The notes under the pieces were generated by a model. That model searched no databases. It was not told where the DNA came from and saw nothing but the letters and a program-made list of their open reading frames with translations. Source: Bolinopsis microptera (Eukaryota > Ctenophora > Tentaculata > Lobata > Bolinopsidae). From it: DNA of 64,000 bases. The stretch lies in NCBI RefSeq assembly GCF_026151205.1, contig NC_087072.1:21976103-22040102 (forward strand), given 5' to 3'. Shown piece after piece: positions 19,639 to 30,215 of the stretch (its first letter is position 1; each line of letters begins with the position of its first letter). A program made the translations under genes and the position numbers.

Positions 19639-22618
19639 CTTTCTTAGAATCCTTGTAAGTTTTAGAAAAGGAGGACACAATGATGGTGAGAGGCATGGCG
19701 AGGAATATCATGGACAAGAAGGAGACCACAGTCCCCACAACTTGACCAGTAGGAGTTATCGGGTACACGTCTCCGTAGCCTACAGTCGACATTGTAGCCA
19801 CTGCCCACCAGCTATAGTGGGGGATGAAGAACTTTAGTGATGCGGTTTTGTTTTTTATCAAACAGTACAAATATAGGACTAGAGGATGAAGAACTTTAGT
19901 GATGCGGTTTTGTTTTTTATCAAACAGTACAAATATAGGACTAGAGGATGAACAACTTTAGTGATGCGGTTTTGTTTTTTATCAAACAGTACAAATATAG
20001 GACTAGAGGATGAACAACTTTAGTGGTGCGGTTTTGTTTTTTATCAAACAGTGCAAATATAGTACTAGAGGATGTACAACTTTAGTGATGGTTTTGTTTT
20101 TATCAAACAGTGCAAATATAGGACTAGAGAATAATTTGGAGTGTGGATGTAATATTTTTCAGCAATATAGTTGGTTTATTTTATAAATAGTGACCTGCAA
20201 TCTAAAATGGGAGTATCTAACCAAGTAGCGAGGATGCTGTCCATTTTAGGGTTTTGCTGGCCCTCAGCGTAGTACATAATAACACTGAATATTATTACTC
20301 CTAGACCCCACACCAGAACAAACAGTATTAACTCTGATGCTGAAATTTAAAAACTGTCAGAATTTGTAGCGATATTTTGAATCGCACAAATTATTCGACT
20401 TTTGAAGCGAAACACATTTAATTAAGTTTAATTTTAATAATTGAAGATATTGTCATTAGTGATATTGAAATACAAATAGATTGGTGCGAATAATCTCAGA
20501 AATTGATATCAAAATTCGAAATCATATTATTTTACCTGACCGCTTCAGACTGCATATTATTTTACCTGACCGCTTCAGACTGCATATTATTTTACCTGAC
20601 CGCTTCAGGCTGAGGGCACTAAGGGCGACATATTATTTTACCTGACCGCTTCAGACTGAGGGCAATAAGTGCGACATATTATTTTACCTGACCGCTTCAG
20701 ACTGAGGGCAATAAGTGCGACATATTATTTTACCTGGCCGCTTCAGACTGCATATTATTAACAGACTGTCGCAATAAGTGCGACATATTATTTTACCTGA
20801 CTGCTTCAGACTGAGGGCAATAAGTGCGACATATTATTTTACCTGACCGCTTCAGACTGAGGGCAATAAGTGCGACATATTATTTTACCTGACCGCTTCA
20901 GACTGAGGGAAATAAGTGCGACATATTATTTTACCTGACCGCTTCAGACTGAGGGAAATAAGTGCGACATATTATTTTACCTGACCGCTTCAGACTGCAT
21001 ATTATTTTACCTGACCGCTTCAGACTGAGGGCAATAAGAGCGACATATTATATTACCTGACCACTTCAGACTGCATATTATTAACAGACTGTCACAATAA
21101 GTGCGACATATTATTTTACCTGACCGCTTCAGACTGAGGGCAATAAGTGCGACATATTATTTTACCTGACTGCTTCAGACTGCATATTATTTTACCTGAC
21201 CGCTTCAGACTGAGGGCAATAAGTGCGAGCTTCTTGCTCCTCCTAAACAGTTTAAACATTCTGAAGACCCTTGCCAATCTGATCACTCGTAGGTATGATA
21301 TATTGTTTTTTGAAATCTTTAGACAATTCTGAAATTCACTAATGTTCAGTTATGACTTTATGACATGAAAACAAAATTAGCGATATTCTGAATGTTTAAA
21401 ATGACGAAAGGCTAAAATATTGAACAGGTAAAAGTCCGCACCAGGTACGCTGAAAACCATACAACATTTGACAGTTTACCTGAATGTAAAACGGCAGAAC
21501 ACTCATAATATCAATCCAAGTCATGATGGAAGAGATGAGTTTTCCAGGGTTTTCAGTTGTTGCGAACCTCATAACCACGTCAAGAGTGAAGAAACAAGTT
21601 GTACATAACTCAGCGTAAAATAGAGCTGCCCCTTCTGTCTGGGGAAAGATTAGTTACAGTAACGACTTAAAGAGGAAACGGTTATTTCATAGTAGCATAA
21701 TCAAACCAGTGAGGATTACACAGGAACCTTCGTTACATTCAAGAAAATAGATTGTCCGTATAGTCGGAAAAAAAAAACAATTAACATATCAAATATCTTA
21801 CAGATCCCAGGATATTCTCATCATCAACTTTACTCTTAACCCCCGGTATAGTCTCAATGATCATCCCGAGGATGGACACAAAGATGAAGAGTTGATCGCA
21901 CCAGGCGTACACTGTAGCCAGTTTGTTGTACTTGGGTTCAGTGACGACTATCCACAGAAAGTGTCGGGTGCTGTCAACTTTACCTCGGAGTGTATCTGGG
22001 AATACCCGTCTCTCTGACTGGTCCCCCTGGAAGTGGTACCAATCATGATATTCCATATCAACAACAAGAAAGGGCAGCTTTCATAGAACACACTCGAGAA
22101 TAAATGTGCAAGTATAAACGAAATTTCTTGAACCGCGAGCAGGTTATCACATAAACTTAATCAGAGGCTCAAAAGGTCTACAACTTTTAAAATCTTTCAT
22201 AATCCTTACCTCCTCCTCATCGTCAATATGATCAAAAATATTTTCCAACCAGTAGAACCTGACCTCATCCATAATAACCTCGCTGGGCAGGTCGACTGGG
22301 AAGCACAGATCCCCGGTCCGGTAAAAGTTAAACACACATTCGAACATCTCTCTGTTACGGTCTATAAAATACTCGTTATACCTGGAACATGTTTTTGGTT
22401 GTAAAAACATTCACGAGCAGCCTCAAAATGCAGTTGATGTATGTATTATATCTTGAAATTGAATATAAACAATTATCTGACTATATAAAGTATTAATCTG
22501 GGACTGACCGGTCGTCCCAGTAAGCTTGGAAGTGGTTGGAGGCGAGTAGAGTTTCCGGCTGTAGCTTAACCACACTTTCCCATAACTCGTAATGTGTTCC
22601 TGAAACGTTGATCCGCAA
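19639..22618 (-). CDS. Voltage-gated potassium channel (Kv, Shaker superfamily), seven exons seen, partial
   Basis: Minus-strand exons in order: 22509-22618 (T1 start, LRINVSGTHYELWE); 22210-22381 (rest of T1, YFIDRNREMF and FYRTGDL); 21802-22026 (S1, FVSILGMIIETIPG); 21480-21638 (S2-S3, ending WIDIMSVLPFYIQ); 21196-21328 (S4, LRVIRLARVFRMFKLFRR, and the S4-S5 linker); 20195-20339 (S5, SELILFVLVWGLGVIIF); 19639-19831 (pore TMSTVGYGD and S6). Phases agree at all joins except S5 to pore, where my frames differ by one base, so that junction is unresolved. The S4 charges and the K+ filter are canonical. The S6 hinge reads PLT where most Kv channels have PVP. Product: a tetrameric plasma-membrane delayed-rectifier or A-type channel; the subfamily is not decided. 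The first coding exon and the C-terminal exon were not found. Confidence 0.88.
19823..20130. repeat. 62-bp minisatellite copying the pore-exon splice acceptor, five units
   Basis: Unit starts are at 19823, 19885, 19947 and every 62 bases or so after that. Each unit holds, on the minus strand, a pyrimidine-poor tract, the acceptor ACTAAAG and a copy of the first bases of the pore exon (TTCTTCATC or TTGTTCATC). Only the unit next to the exon leads into the pore coding sequence. Confidence 0.85.
20523..21229. repeat. 30/47-bp minisatellite copying the S4-exon splice donor, 16 units
   Basis: The plus-strand motif TTTTACCTGACCGCTTCAGA recurs 16 times with small changes. On the minus strand this is the end of the S4-S5 linker exon (AAGCGGTCAG) followed by its donor GTAAAATAA. 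The 47-bp form also includes the upstream exon bases GCACTTATTGCCCTCAG; a 30-bp form lacks them. The exon-proximal unit (donor at 21195) is taken as the real one. Confidence 0.9.
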
Positions 22619-23068
22619 CTGAAACAAGGTCCTGTTCAGTTTATACCTTCAATCACAAGAACAAAAACTTTAATAATCTATTTCATGAGTTCATAGATGT
22701 AAGCTATTATGCCTGTCACCTTTTCTTTGCTACTTATTTCCCATTACCAGTCCAGGTAGACAAATACTTGTCAGAGCAGTATAGCAAGATATCCGACCTG
22801 TCAACTGATCATATGCGCATTAATGATATTAATTATGCGCATTGATGATATTGATCAATTACGTAACACTAAACGGAGTATCACTCTTAATCATACTAAT
22901 TAATTACCCTGAGTCAAATGTCACTAATTGATCGTCACAAATTACGATTACAAGAGTGATAAACATTCGATCGGTTATCGATAAGAGTTCCAGGATATTA
23001 TAATTATAATTAATTAATTGATACATTAACCCGACGAGATTATCATTAACGATGAACAGGGATCGGGA
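22619..23068. other. Intergenic between the channel and the photoprotein array
   Basis: AT-rich, with a short direct repeat of ATGCGCATT(A/G)ATGATATT at 22814-22855. The channel's first exon may lie here but I cannot identify it. Confidence 0.5.
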
Positions 23069-23076
23069 TATAAAAG
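23069..23076 (+). promoter_or_regulatory. TATA box at the head of the photoprotein array
   Basis: TATAAAAG in a GC-flanked context, 147 bases before the first ATG. None of the other seven copies has this sequence upstream; their spacer has only a weaker ATTATATACC. Confidence 0.7.
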
Positions 23077-23180
23077 CAAGGGCACTTTCTCTCCAAAGTA
23101 TCACTTCCAGTTTTCTACTTTGTAGTAGTTAAGTCAGTTTCACTTTCAATAACAATCGATTGTTAACGTTTGTCTCGTTT

Positions 23181-23198
23181 AATCCCTCTCTACTTTAG
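23181..23198 (+). promoter_or_regulatory. Conserved 3' splice-acceptor-like site before each photoprotein ORF
   Basis: ATCCCTCTCTACTTTAG, a pyrimidine tract ending in AG, stands 24 bases before the ATG and is repeated without change ahead of all eight ORFs. It could be the acceptor of a 5'-UTR intron or of spliced-leader trans-splicing, which is reported in ctenophores. Confidence 0.55.
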
Positions 23199-23222
23199 CT
23201 GAAGATTTAATTCCGTCAAAAG

Positions 23223-23846
23223 ATGCCTGGACTCAACGAGCAAAACAACGAGAGCTACAGTTACCTGAGGAGTGTCGGAAACGGCTGGCAGTACAACGTT
23301 GAGGACGTTCACCCAAAGATGCTCCAACGACTCTACAAGAGATTCGACACCTTCGACCTCGACAGTGACGGCAAGATGATGATGGAAGAGATCCTCTACT
23401 GGCCCGACAGGATGAGGCAGTTGGTCAACGCTACTGACGAACAGGTCGAGAAGATGAGAGAGGCTGTCCACATTTTCTTCCTCAACAAAGGAGTACATCC
23501 AGAGACCGGCCTGACTCGAGAGGACTGGGTAGAGGCCAACAGGGTCTTCGCTGAGGCCGAGAGAGAAAGGGGACGACGTGGTGAACCCTCCATGATTGCC
23601 CTACTCTCCAACGCCTACTACGATGTCCTGGATGATGACGGTGATGGTACCGTCGATATTGCAGAGCTTAAGACCATGATGAAAGCCTTTGATGTGCCCC
23701 AAGAGGCTGCTTATACCTTCTTCGAGAAGGCTGACACTGACAAGAGTGGACGACTGGAACGATCAGAGCTGGTGCATCTTTTCAGAAAGTTCTGGATGGA
23801 GCCCTACGATCCCCAGTGGGATGGTGTTTACGGATACAAATACTGA
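23223..23846 (+). CDS. Ctenophore Ca2+-regulated photoprotein, copy 1
   Basis: This 207-residue intronless ORF has three canonical EF-hand loops: DLDSDGKMMMEE (about 44-55), DDDGDGTVDIAE (about 143-154) and DTDKSGRLERSE (about 177-188). A fourth hand around HPETGLTREDW is degenerate. That layout, the length and the FRKFWMEPYDPQWDGVYGY C-terminus are those of mnemiopsin, bolinopsin and berovin. These bind coelenterazine and oxygen and emit blue light when Ca2+ binds, without an external luciferase; they act in photocytes under the comb rows. This copy has Gly at residue 21 (VGNGWQ) and Lys in VEKMRE, and is the only one with its own TATA promoter. Confidence 0.96.
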   Translation: MPGLNEQNNESYSYLRSVGNGWQYNVEDVHPKMLQRLYKRFDTFDLDSDGKMMMEEILYWPDRMRQLVNATDEQVEKMREAVHIFFLNKGVHPETGLTREDWVEANRVFAEAERERGRRGEPSMIALLSNAYYDVLDDDGDGTVDIAELKTMMKAFDVPQEAAYTFFEKADTDKSGRLERSELVHLFRKFWMEPYDPQWDGVYGYKY

Positions 23847-24221
23847 ACAATTACCCCAACTTCAACTTTACTTCTCATTCAGAGTACAATACATGTTACT
23901 TCCGATCAAACGACATGGTCATCTGACGACCGGTCGTACTTGCACACTACCCCATTTTTCATTACCCTTTTTGTTGCCCAATTTATTGATTTTATGATAT
24001 TTTACTTTTGATGCCTTATTTCTGATGTCTCATTGATCTCTTCGGTTCATCTTTGTGCCGCTTCCCTATTCCTCAATATCATTGATACCTTATTTGTGAT
24101 GCCAAATTTCTACTCATATTATATACCATTTGATTCAAGATATGAAAAGCACCACTTGCAGTTTTTTCCATTCTCTAATAATCCCTCTCTACTTTAGCTG
24201 AAGATTCAATTCCGTCAAAAG

Positions 24222-24845
24222 ATGCCTGGACTCAACGAGCAAAACAACGAGAGCTACAGTTACCTGAGGAGTGTCGGAAACGACTGGCAGTACAACGTTG
24301 AGGACGTTCACCCAAAGATGCTCCAACGACTCTACAAGAGATTCGACACCTTCGACCTCGACAGTGACGGCAAGATGATGATGGAAGAGATCCTCTACTG
24401 GCCCGACAGGATGAGGCAGTTGGTCAACGCTACTGACGAACAGGTCGAGAATATGAGAGAGGCTGTCCACATTTTCTTCCTCAACAAAGGAGTACATCCA
24501 GAGACCGGCCTGACTCGAGAGGACTGGGTAGAGGCCAACAGGGTCTTCGCTGAGGCCGAGAGAGAAAGGGGACGACGTGGTGAACCCTCCATGATTGCCC
24601 TACTCTCCAACGCCTACTACGATGTCCTGGATGATGACGGTGATGGTACCGTCGATATTGCAGAGCTTAAGACCATGATGAAAGCCTTTGATGTGCCCCA
24701 AGAGGCTGCTTATACCTTCTTCGAGAAGGCTGACACTGACAAGAGTGGACGACTGGAACGATCAGAGCTGGTGCATCTTTTCAGAAAGTTCTGGATGGAG
24801 CCCTACGATCCCCAGTGGGATGGTGTTTACGGATACAAATACTGA
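24222..24845 (+). CDS. Ctenophore photoprotein, copy 2
   Basis: Full-length ORF. It differs from copy 1 at VGNDWQ (Asp for Gly) and VENMRE (Asn for Lys); all Ca2+ ligands are kept. Confidence 0.95.
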   Translation: MPGLNEQNNESYSYLRSVGNDWQYNVEDVHPKMLQRLYKRFDTFDLDSDGKMMMEEILYWPDRMRQLVNATDEQVENMREAVHIFFLNKGVHPETGLTREDWVEANRVFAEAERERGRRGEPSMIALLSNAYYDVLDDDGDGTVDIAELKTMMKAFDVPQEAAYTFFEKADTDKSGRLERSELVHLFRKFWMEPYDPQWDGVYGYKY

Positions 24846-25220
24846 ACAATTACCCCAACTTCAACTTTATTTCTCATTCAGAGTACAATACATGTTACTT
24901 CCGATCAAACGACATGGTCATCTGACGACCGGTCGTACTTGCACACTACCCCATTTTTCATTACCCTTTTTGTTGCCCAATTTATTGATTTTATGATATT
25001 TTACTTTTGATGCCTTATTTCTGATGTCTCATTGATCTCTTCGGTTCATCTTTGTGCCGCTTCCCTATTCCTCAATATCATTGATACCTTATTTGTGATG
25101 CCAAATTTCTACTCATATTATATACCATTTGATTCAAGATATGAAAAGCACCACTTGCAGTTTTTTCCATTCTCTAATAATCCCTCTCTACTTTAGCTGA
25201 AGATTCAATTCCGTCAAAAG

Positions 25221-25844
25221 ATGCCTGGACTCAACGAGCAAAACAACGAGAGCTACAGTTACCTGAGGAGTGTCGGAAACGACTGGCAGTACAACGTTGA
25301 GGACGTTCACCCAAAGATGCTCCAACGACTCTACAAGAGATTCGACACATTCGACCTCGACAGTGACGGCAAGATGATGATGGAAGAGATCCTCTACTGG
25401 CCCGACAGGATGAGGCAGTTGGTCAACGCTACTGACGAACAGGTCGAGAATATGAGAGAGGCTGTCCACATTTTCTTCCTCAACAAAGGAGTACATCCAG
25501 AGACCGGCCTGACTCGAGAGGACTGGGTAGAGGCCAACAGGGTCTTCGCTGAGGCCGAGAGAGAAAGGGGACGACGTGGTGAACCCTCCATGATTGCCCT
25601 ACTCTCCAACGCCTACTACGATGTCCTGGATGATGACGGTGATGGTACCGTCGATATTGCAGAGCTTAAGACCATGATGAAAGCCTTTGATGTGCCCCAA
25701 GAGGCTGCTTATACCTTCTTCGAGAAGGCTGACACTGACAAGAGTGGACGACTGGAACGATCAGAGCTGGTGCATCTTTTCAGAAAGTTCTGGATGGAGC
25801 CCTACGATCCCCAGTGGGATGGTGTTTACGGATACAAATACTGA
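25221..25844 (+). CDS. Ctenophore photoprotein, copy 3
   Basis: Protein identical to copy 2. One silent change is visible in the codon before the first EF loop (GACACATTC for GACACCTTC). Confidence 0.95.
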   Translation: MPGLNEQNNESYSYLRSVGNDWQYNVEDVHPKMLQRLYKRFDTFDLDSDGKMMMEEILYWPDRMRQLVNATDEQVENMREAVHIFFLNKGVHPETGLTREDWVEANRVFAEAERERGRRGEPSMIALLSNAYYDVLDDDGDGTVDIAELKTMMKAFDVPQEAAYTFFEKADTDKSGRLERSELVHLFRKFWMEPYDPQWDGVYGYKY

Positions 25845-26219
25845 ACAATTACCCCAACTTCAACTTTATTTCTCATTCAGAGTACAATACATGTTACTTC
25901 CGATCAAACGACATGGTCATCTGACGACCGGTCGTACTTGCACACTACCCCATTTTTCATTACCCTTTTTGTTGCCCAATTTATTGATTTTATGATATTT
26001 TACTTTTGATGCCTTATTTCTGATGTCTCATTGATCTCTTCGGTTCATCTTTGTGCCGCTTCCCTATTCCTCAATATCATTGATACCTTATTTGTGATGC
26101 CAAATTCCTACTCATATTATATACCATTTGATTCAAGATATGAAAAGCACCACTTGCAGTTTTTTCCATTCTCTAATAATCCCTCTCTACTTTAGCTGAA
26201 GATTCAATTCCGTCAAAAG

Positions 26220-26843
26220 ATGCCTGGACTCAACGAGCAAAACAACGAGAGCTACAGTTACCTGAGGAGTGTCGGAAACGACTGGCAGTACAACGTTGAG
26301 GACGTTCACCCAAAGATGCTCCAACGACTCTACAAGAGATTCGACACCTTCGACCTCGACAGTGACGGCAAGATGATGATGGAAGAGATCCTCTACTGGC
26401 CCGACAGGATGAGGCAGTTGGTCAACGCTACTGACGAACAGGTCGAGAATATGAGAGAGGCTGTCCACATTTTCTTCCTCAACAAAGGAGTACATCCAGA
26501 GACCGGCCTGACTCGAGAGGACTGGGTAGAGGCCAACAGGGTCTTCGCTGAGGCCGAGAGAGAAAGGGGACGACGTGGTGAACCCTCCATGATTGCCCTA
26601 CTCTCCAACGCCTACTACGATGTCCTGGATGATGACGGTGATGGTACCGTCGATATTGCAGAGCTTAAGACCATGATGAAAGCCTTTGATGTGCCCCAAG
26701 AGGCTGCTTATACCTTCTTCGAGAAGGCTGACACTGACAAGAGTGGACGACTGGAACGATCAGAGCTGGTGCATCTTTTCAGAAAGTTCTGGATGGAGCC
26801 CTACGATCCCCAGTGGGATGGTGTTTACGGATACAAATACTGA
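26220..26843 (+). CDS. Ctenophore photoprotein, copy 4
   Basis: Protein identical to copies 2 and 3 (VGNDWQ, VENMRE). The spacer after it has CCAAATTCCTAC in place of CCAAATTTCTAC, as also seen after copies 3 and 6. Confidence 0.95.
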   Translation: MPGLNEQNNESYSYLRSVGNDWQYNVEDVHPKMLQRLYKRFDTFDLDSDGKMMMEEILYWPDRMRQLVNATDEQVENMREAVHIFFLNKGVHPETGLTREDWVEANRVFAEAERERGRRGEPSMIALLSNAYYDVLDDDGDGTVDIAELKTMMKAFDVPQEAAYTFFEKADTDKSGRLERSELVHLFRKFWMEPYDPQWDGVYGYKY

Positions 26844-27218
26844 ACAATTACCCCAACTTCAACTTTATTTCTCATTCAGAGTACAATACATGTTACTTCC
26901 GATCAAACGACATGGTCATCTGACGACCGGTCGTACTTGCACACTACCCCATTTTTCATTACCCTTTTTGTTGCCCAATTTATTGATTTTATGATATTTT
27001 ACTTTTGATGCCTTATTTCTGATGTCTCATTGATCTCTTCGGTTCATCTTTGTGCCGCTTCCCTATTCCTCAATATCATTGATACCTTATTTGTGATGCC
27101 AAATTCCTACTCATATTATATACCATTTGATTCAAGATATGAAAAGCACCACTTGCAGTTTTTTCCATTCTCTAATAATCCCTCTCTACTTTAGCTGAAG
27201 ATTCAATTCCGTCAAAAG

Positions 27219-27842
27219 ATGCCTGGACTCAACGAGCAAAACAACGAGAGCTACAGTTACCTGAGGAGTGTCGGAAACGACTGGCAGTACAACGTTGAGG
27301 ACGTTCACCCAAAGATGCTCCAACGACTCTACAAGAGATTCGACACCTTCGACCTCGACAGTGACGGCAAGATGATGATGGAAGAGATCCTCTACTGGCC
27401 CGACAGGATGAGGCAGTTGGTCAACGCTACTGACGAACAGGTCGAGAATATGAGAGAGGCTGTCCACATTTTCTTCCTCAACAAAGGAGTACATCCAGAG
27501 ACCGGCCTGACTCGAGAGGACTGGGTAGAGGCCAACAGGGTCTTCGCTGAGGCCGAGAGAGAAAGGGGACGACGTGGTGAACCCTCCATGATTGCCCTAC
27601 TCTCCAACGCCTACTACGATGTCCTGGATGATGACGGTGATGGTACCGTCGATATTGCAGAGCTTAAGACCATGATGAAAGCCTTTGATGTGCCCCAAGA
27701 GGCTGCTTATACCTTCTTCGAGAAGGCTGACACTGACAAGAGTGGACGACTGGAACGATCAGAGCTGGTGCATCTTTTCAGAAAGTTCTGGATGGAGCCC
27801 TACGATCCCCAGTGGGATGGTGTTTACGGATACAAATACTGA
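27219..27842 (+). CDS. Ctenophore photoprotein, copy 5
   Basis: Protein identical to copies 2-4; the last copy to the right with VENMRE. Confidence 0.95.
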   Translation: MPGLNEQNNESYSYLRSVGNDWQYNVEDVHPKMLQRLYKRFDTFDLDSDGKMMMEEILYWPDRMRQLVNATDEQVENMREAVHIFFLNKGVHPETGLTREDWVEANRVFAEAERERGRRGEPSMIALLSNAYYDVLDDDGDGTVDIAELKTMMKAFDVPQEAAYTFFEKADTDKSGRLERSELVHLFRKFWMEPYDPQWDGVYGYKY

Positions 27843-28217
27843 ACAATTACCCCAACTTCAACTTTATTTCTCATTCAGAGTACAATACATGTTACTTCCG
27901 ATCAAACGACATGGTCATCTGACGACCGGTCGTACTTGCACACTACCCCATTTTTCATTACCCTTTTTGTTGCCCAATTTATTGATTTTATGATATTTTA
28001 CTTTTGATGCCTTATTTCTGATGTCTCATTGATCTCTTCGGTTCATCTTTGTGCCGCTTCCCTATTCCTCAATATCATTGATACCTTATTTGTGATGCCA
28101 AATTTCTACTCATATTATATACCATTTGATTCAAGATATGAAAAGCACCACTTGCAGTTTTTTCCATTCTCTAATAATCCCTCTCTACTTTAGCTGAAGA
28201 TTCAATTCCGTCAAAAG

Positions 28218-28841
28218 ATGCCTGGACTCAACGAGCAAAACAACGAGAGCTACAGTTACCTGAGGAGTGTCGGAAACGACTGGCAGTACAACGTTGAGGA
28301 CGTTCACCCCAAGATGCTCCAACGACTCTACAAGAGATTCGACACCTTCGACCTCGACAGTGACGGCAAGATGATGATGGAAGAGATCCTCTACTGGCCC
28401 GACAGGATGAGGCAGTTGGTCAACGCTACTGACGAACAGGTCGAGAAGATGAGAGAGGCTGTCCACATTTTCTTCCTCAACAAAGGAGTACATCCAGAGA
28501 CCGGCCTGACTCGAGAGGACTGGGTAGAGGCCAACAGGGTCTTCGCTGAGGCCGAGAGAGAAAGGGGACGACGTGGTGAACCCTCCATGATTGCCCTACT
28601 CTCCAACGCCTACTACGATGTCCTGGATGATGACGGTGATGGTACCGTCGATATTGCAGAGCTTAAGACCATGATGAAAGCCTTTGATGTGCCTCAAGAG
28701 GCTGCTTATACCTTCTTCGAGAAGGCTGACACTGACAAGAGTGGACGACTGGAACGATCAGAGCTGGTGCATCTTTTCAGAAAGTTCTGGATGGAGCCCT
28801 ACGATCCCCAGTGGGATGGTGTTTACGGATACAAATGCTGA
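28218..28841 (+). CDS. Ctenophore photoprotein, copy 6 (C-terminal Cys)
   Basis: Has VGNDWQ and VEKMRE, a mixed state between the two outer types. The last codon is TGC, so the protein ends YKC rather than YKY as in all other copies. Two silent changes (CACCCCAAG; GTGCCTCAAG) also mark it. The C-terminus closes the chromophore cavity in photoproteins, so the change may matter. Confidence 0.95.
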   Translation: MPGLNEQNNESYSYLRSVGNDWQYNVEDVHPKMLQRLYKRFDTFDLDSDGKMMMEEILYWPDRMRQLVNATDEQVEKMREAVHIFFLNKGVHPETGLTREDWVEANRVFAEAERERGRRGEPSMIALLSNAYYDVLDDDGDGTVDIAELKTMMKAFDVPQEAAYTFFEKADTDKSGRLERSELVHLFRKFWMEPYDPQWDGVYGYKC

Positions 28842-29216
28842 ACAATTACCCCAACTTCAACTTTATTTCTCATTCAGAGTACAATACATGTTACTTCCGA
28901 TCAAACGACATGGTCATCTGACGACCGGTCGTACTTGCACACTACCCCATTTTTCATTACCCTTTTTGTTGCCCAATTTATTGATTTTATGATATTTTAC
29001 TTTTGATGCCTTATTTCTGATGTCTCATTGATCTCTTCGGTTCATCTTTGTGCCGCTTCCCTATTCCTCAATATCATTGATACCTTATTTGTGATGCCAA
29101 ATTCCTACTCATATTATATACCATTTGATTCAAGATATGAAAAGCACCACTTGCAGTTTTTTCCATTCTCTAATAATCCCTCTCTACTTTAGCTGAAGAT
29201 TCAATTCCGTCAAAAG

Positions 29217-29840
29217 ATGCCTGGACTCAACGAGCAAAACAACGAGAGCTACAGTTACCTGAGGAGTGTCGGAAACGACTGGCAGTACAACGTTGAGGAC
29301 GTTCACCCAAAGATGCTCCAACGACTCTACAAGAGATTCGACACCTTCGACCTCGACAGTGACGGCAAGATGATGATGGAAGAGATCCTCTACTGGCCCG
29401 ACAGGATGAGGCAGTTGGTCAACGCTACTGACGAACAGGTCGAGAAGATGAGAGAGGCTGTCCACATTTTCTTCCTCAACAAAGGAGTACATCCAGAGAC
29501 CGGCCTGACTCGAGAGGACTGGGTAGAGGCCAACAGGGTCTTCGCTGAGGCCGAGAGAGAAAGGGGACGACGTGGTGAACCCTCCATGATTGCCCTACTC
29601 TCCAACGCCTACTACGATGTCCTGGATGATGACGGTGATGGTACCGTCGATATTGCAGAGCTTAAGACCATGATGAAAGCCTTTGATGTGCCCCAAGAGG
29701 CTGCTTATACCTTCTTCGAGAAGGCTGACACTGACAAGAGTGGACGACTGGAACGATCAGAGCTGGTGCATCTTTTCAGAAAGTTCTGGATGGAGCCCTA
29801 CGATCCCCAGTGGGATGGTGTTTACGGATACAAATACTGA
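29217..29840 (+). CDS. Ctenophore photoprotein, copy 7
   Basis: VGNDWQ with VEKMRE and a normal YKY end. Its 3' spacer shares CTTTACTTCTC with that of copy 1, where the others have CTTTATTTCTC. Confidence 0.95.
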   Translation: MPGLNEQNNESYSYLRSVGNDWQYNVEDVHPKMLQRLYKRFDTFDLDSDGKMMMEEILYWPDRMRQLVNATDEQVEKMREAVHIFFLNKGVHPETGLTREDWVEANRVFAEAERERGRRGEPSMIALLSNAYYDVLDDDGDGTVDIAELKTMMKAFDVPQEAAYTFFEKADTDKSGRLERSELVHLFRKFWMEPYDPQWDGVYGYKY

Positions 29841-30215
29841 ACAATTACCCCAACTTCAACTTTACTTCTCATTCAGAGTACAATACATGTTACTTCCGAT
29901 CAAACGACATGGTCATCTGACGACCGGTCGTACTTGCACACTACCCCATTTTTCATTACCCTTTTTGTTGCCCAATTTATTGATTTTATGATATTTTACT
30001 TTTGATGCCTTATTTCTGATGTCTCATTGATCTCTTCGGTTCATTTTTGTGCCGCTTCCCTATTCCTCAATATCATTGATACCTTATTTGTGATGCCAAA
30101 TTTCTACTCATATTATATACCATTTGATTCAAGATATGAAAAGCACCACTTGCAGTTTTTTCCATTCTCTAATAATCCCTCTCTACTTTAGCTGAAGATT
30201 CAATTCCGTCAAAAG

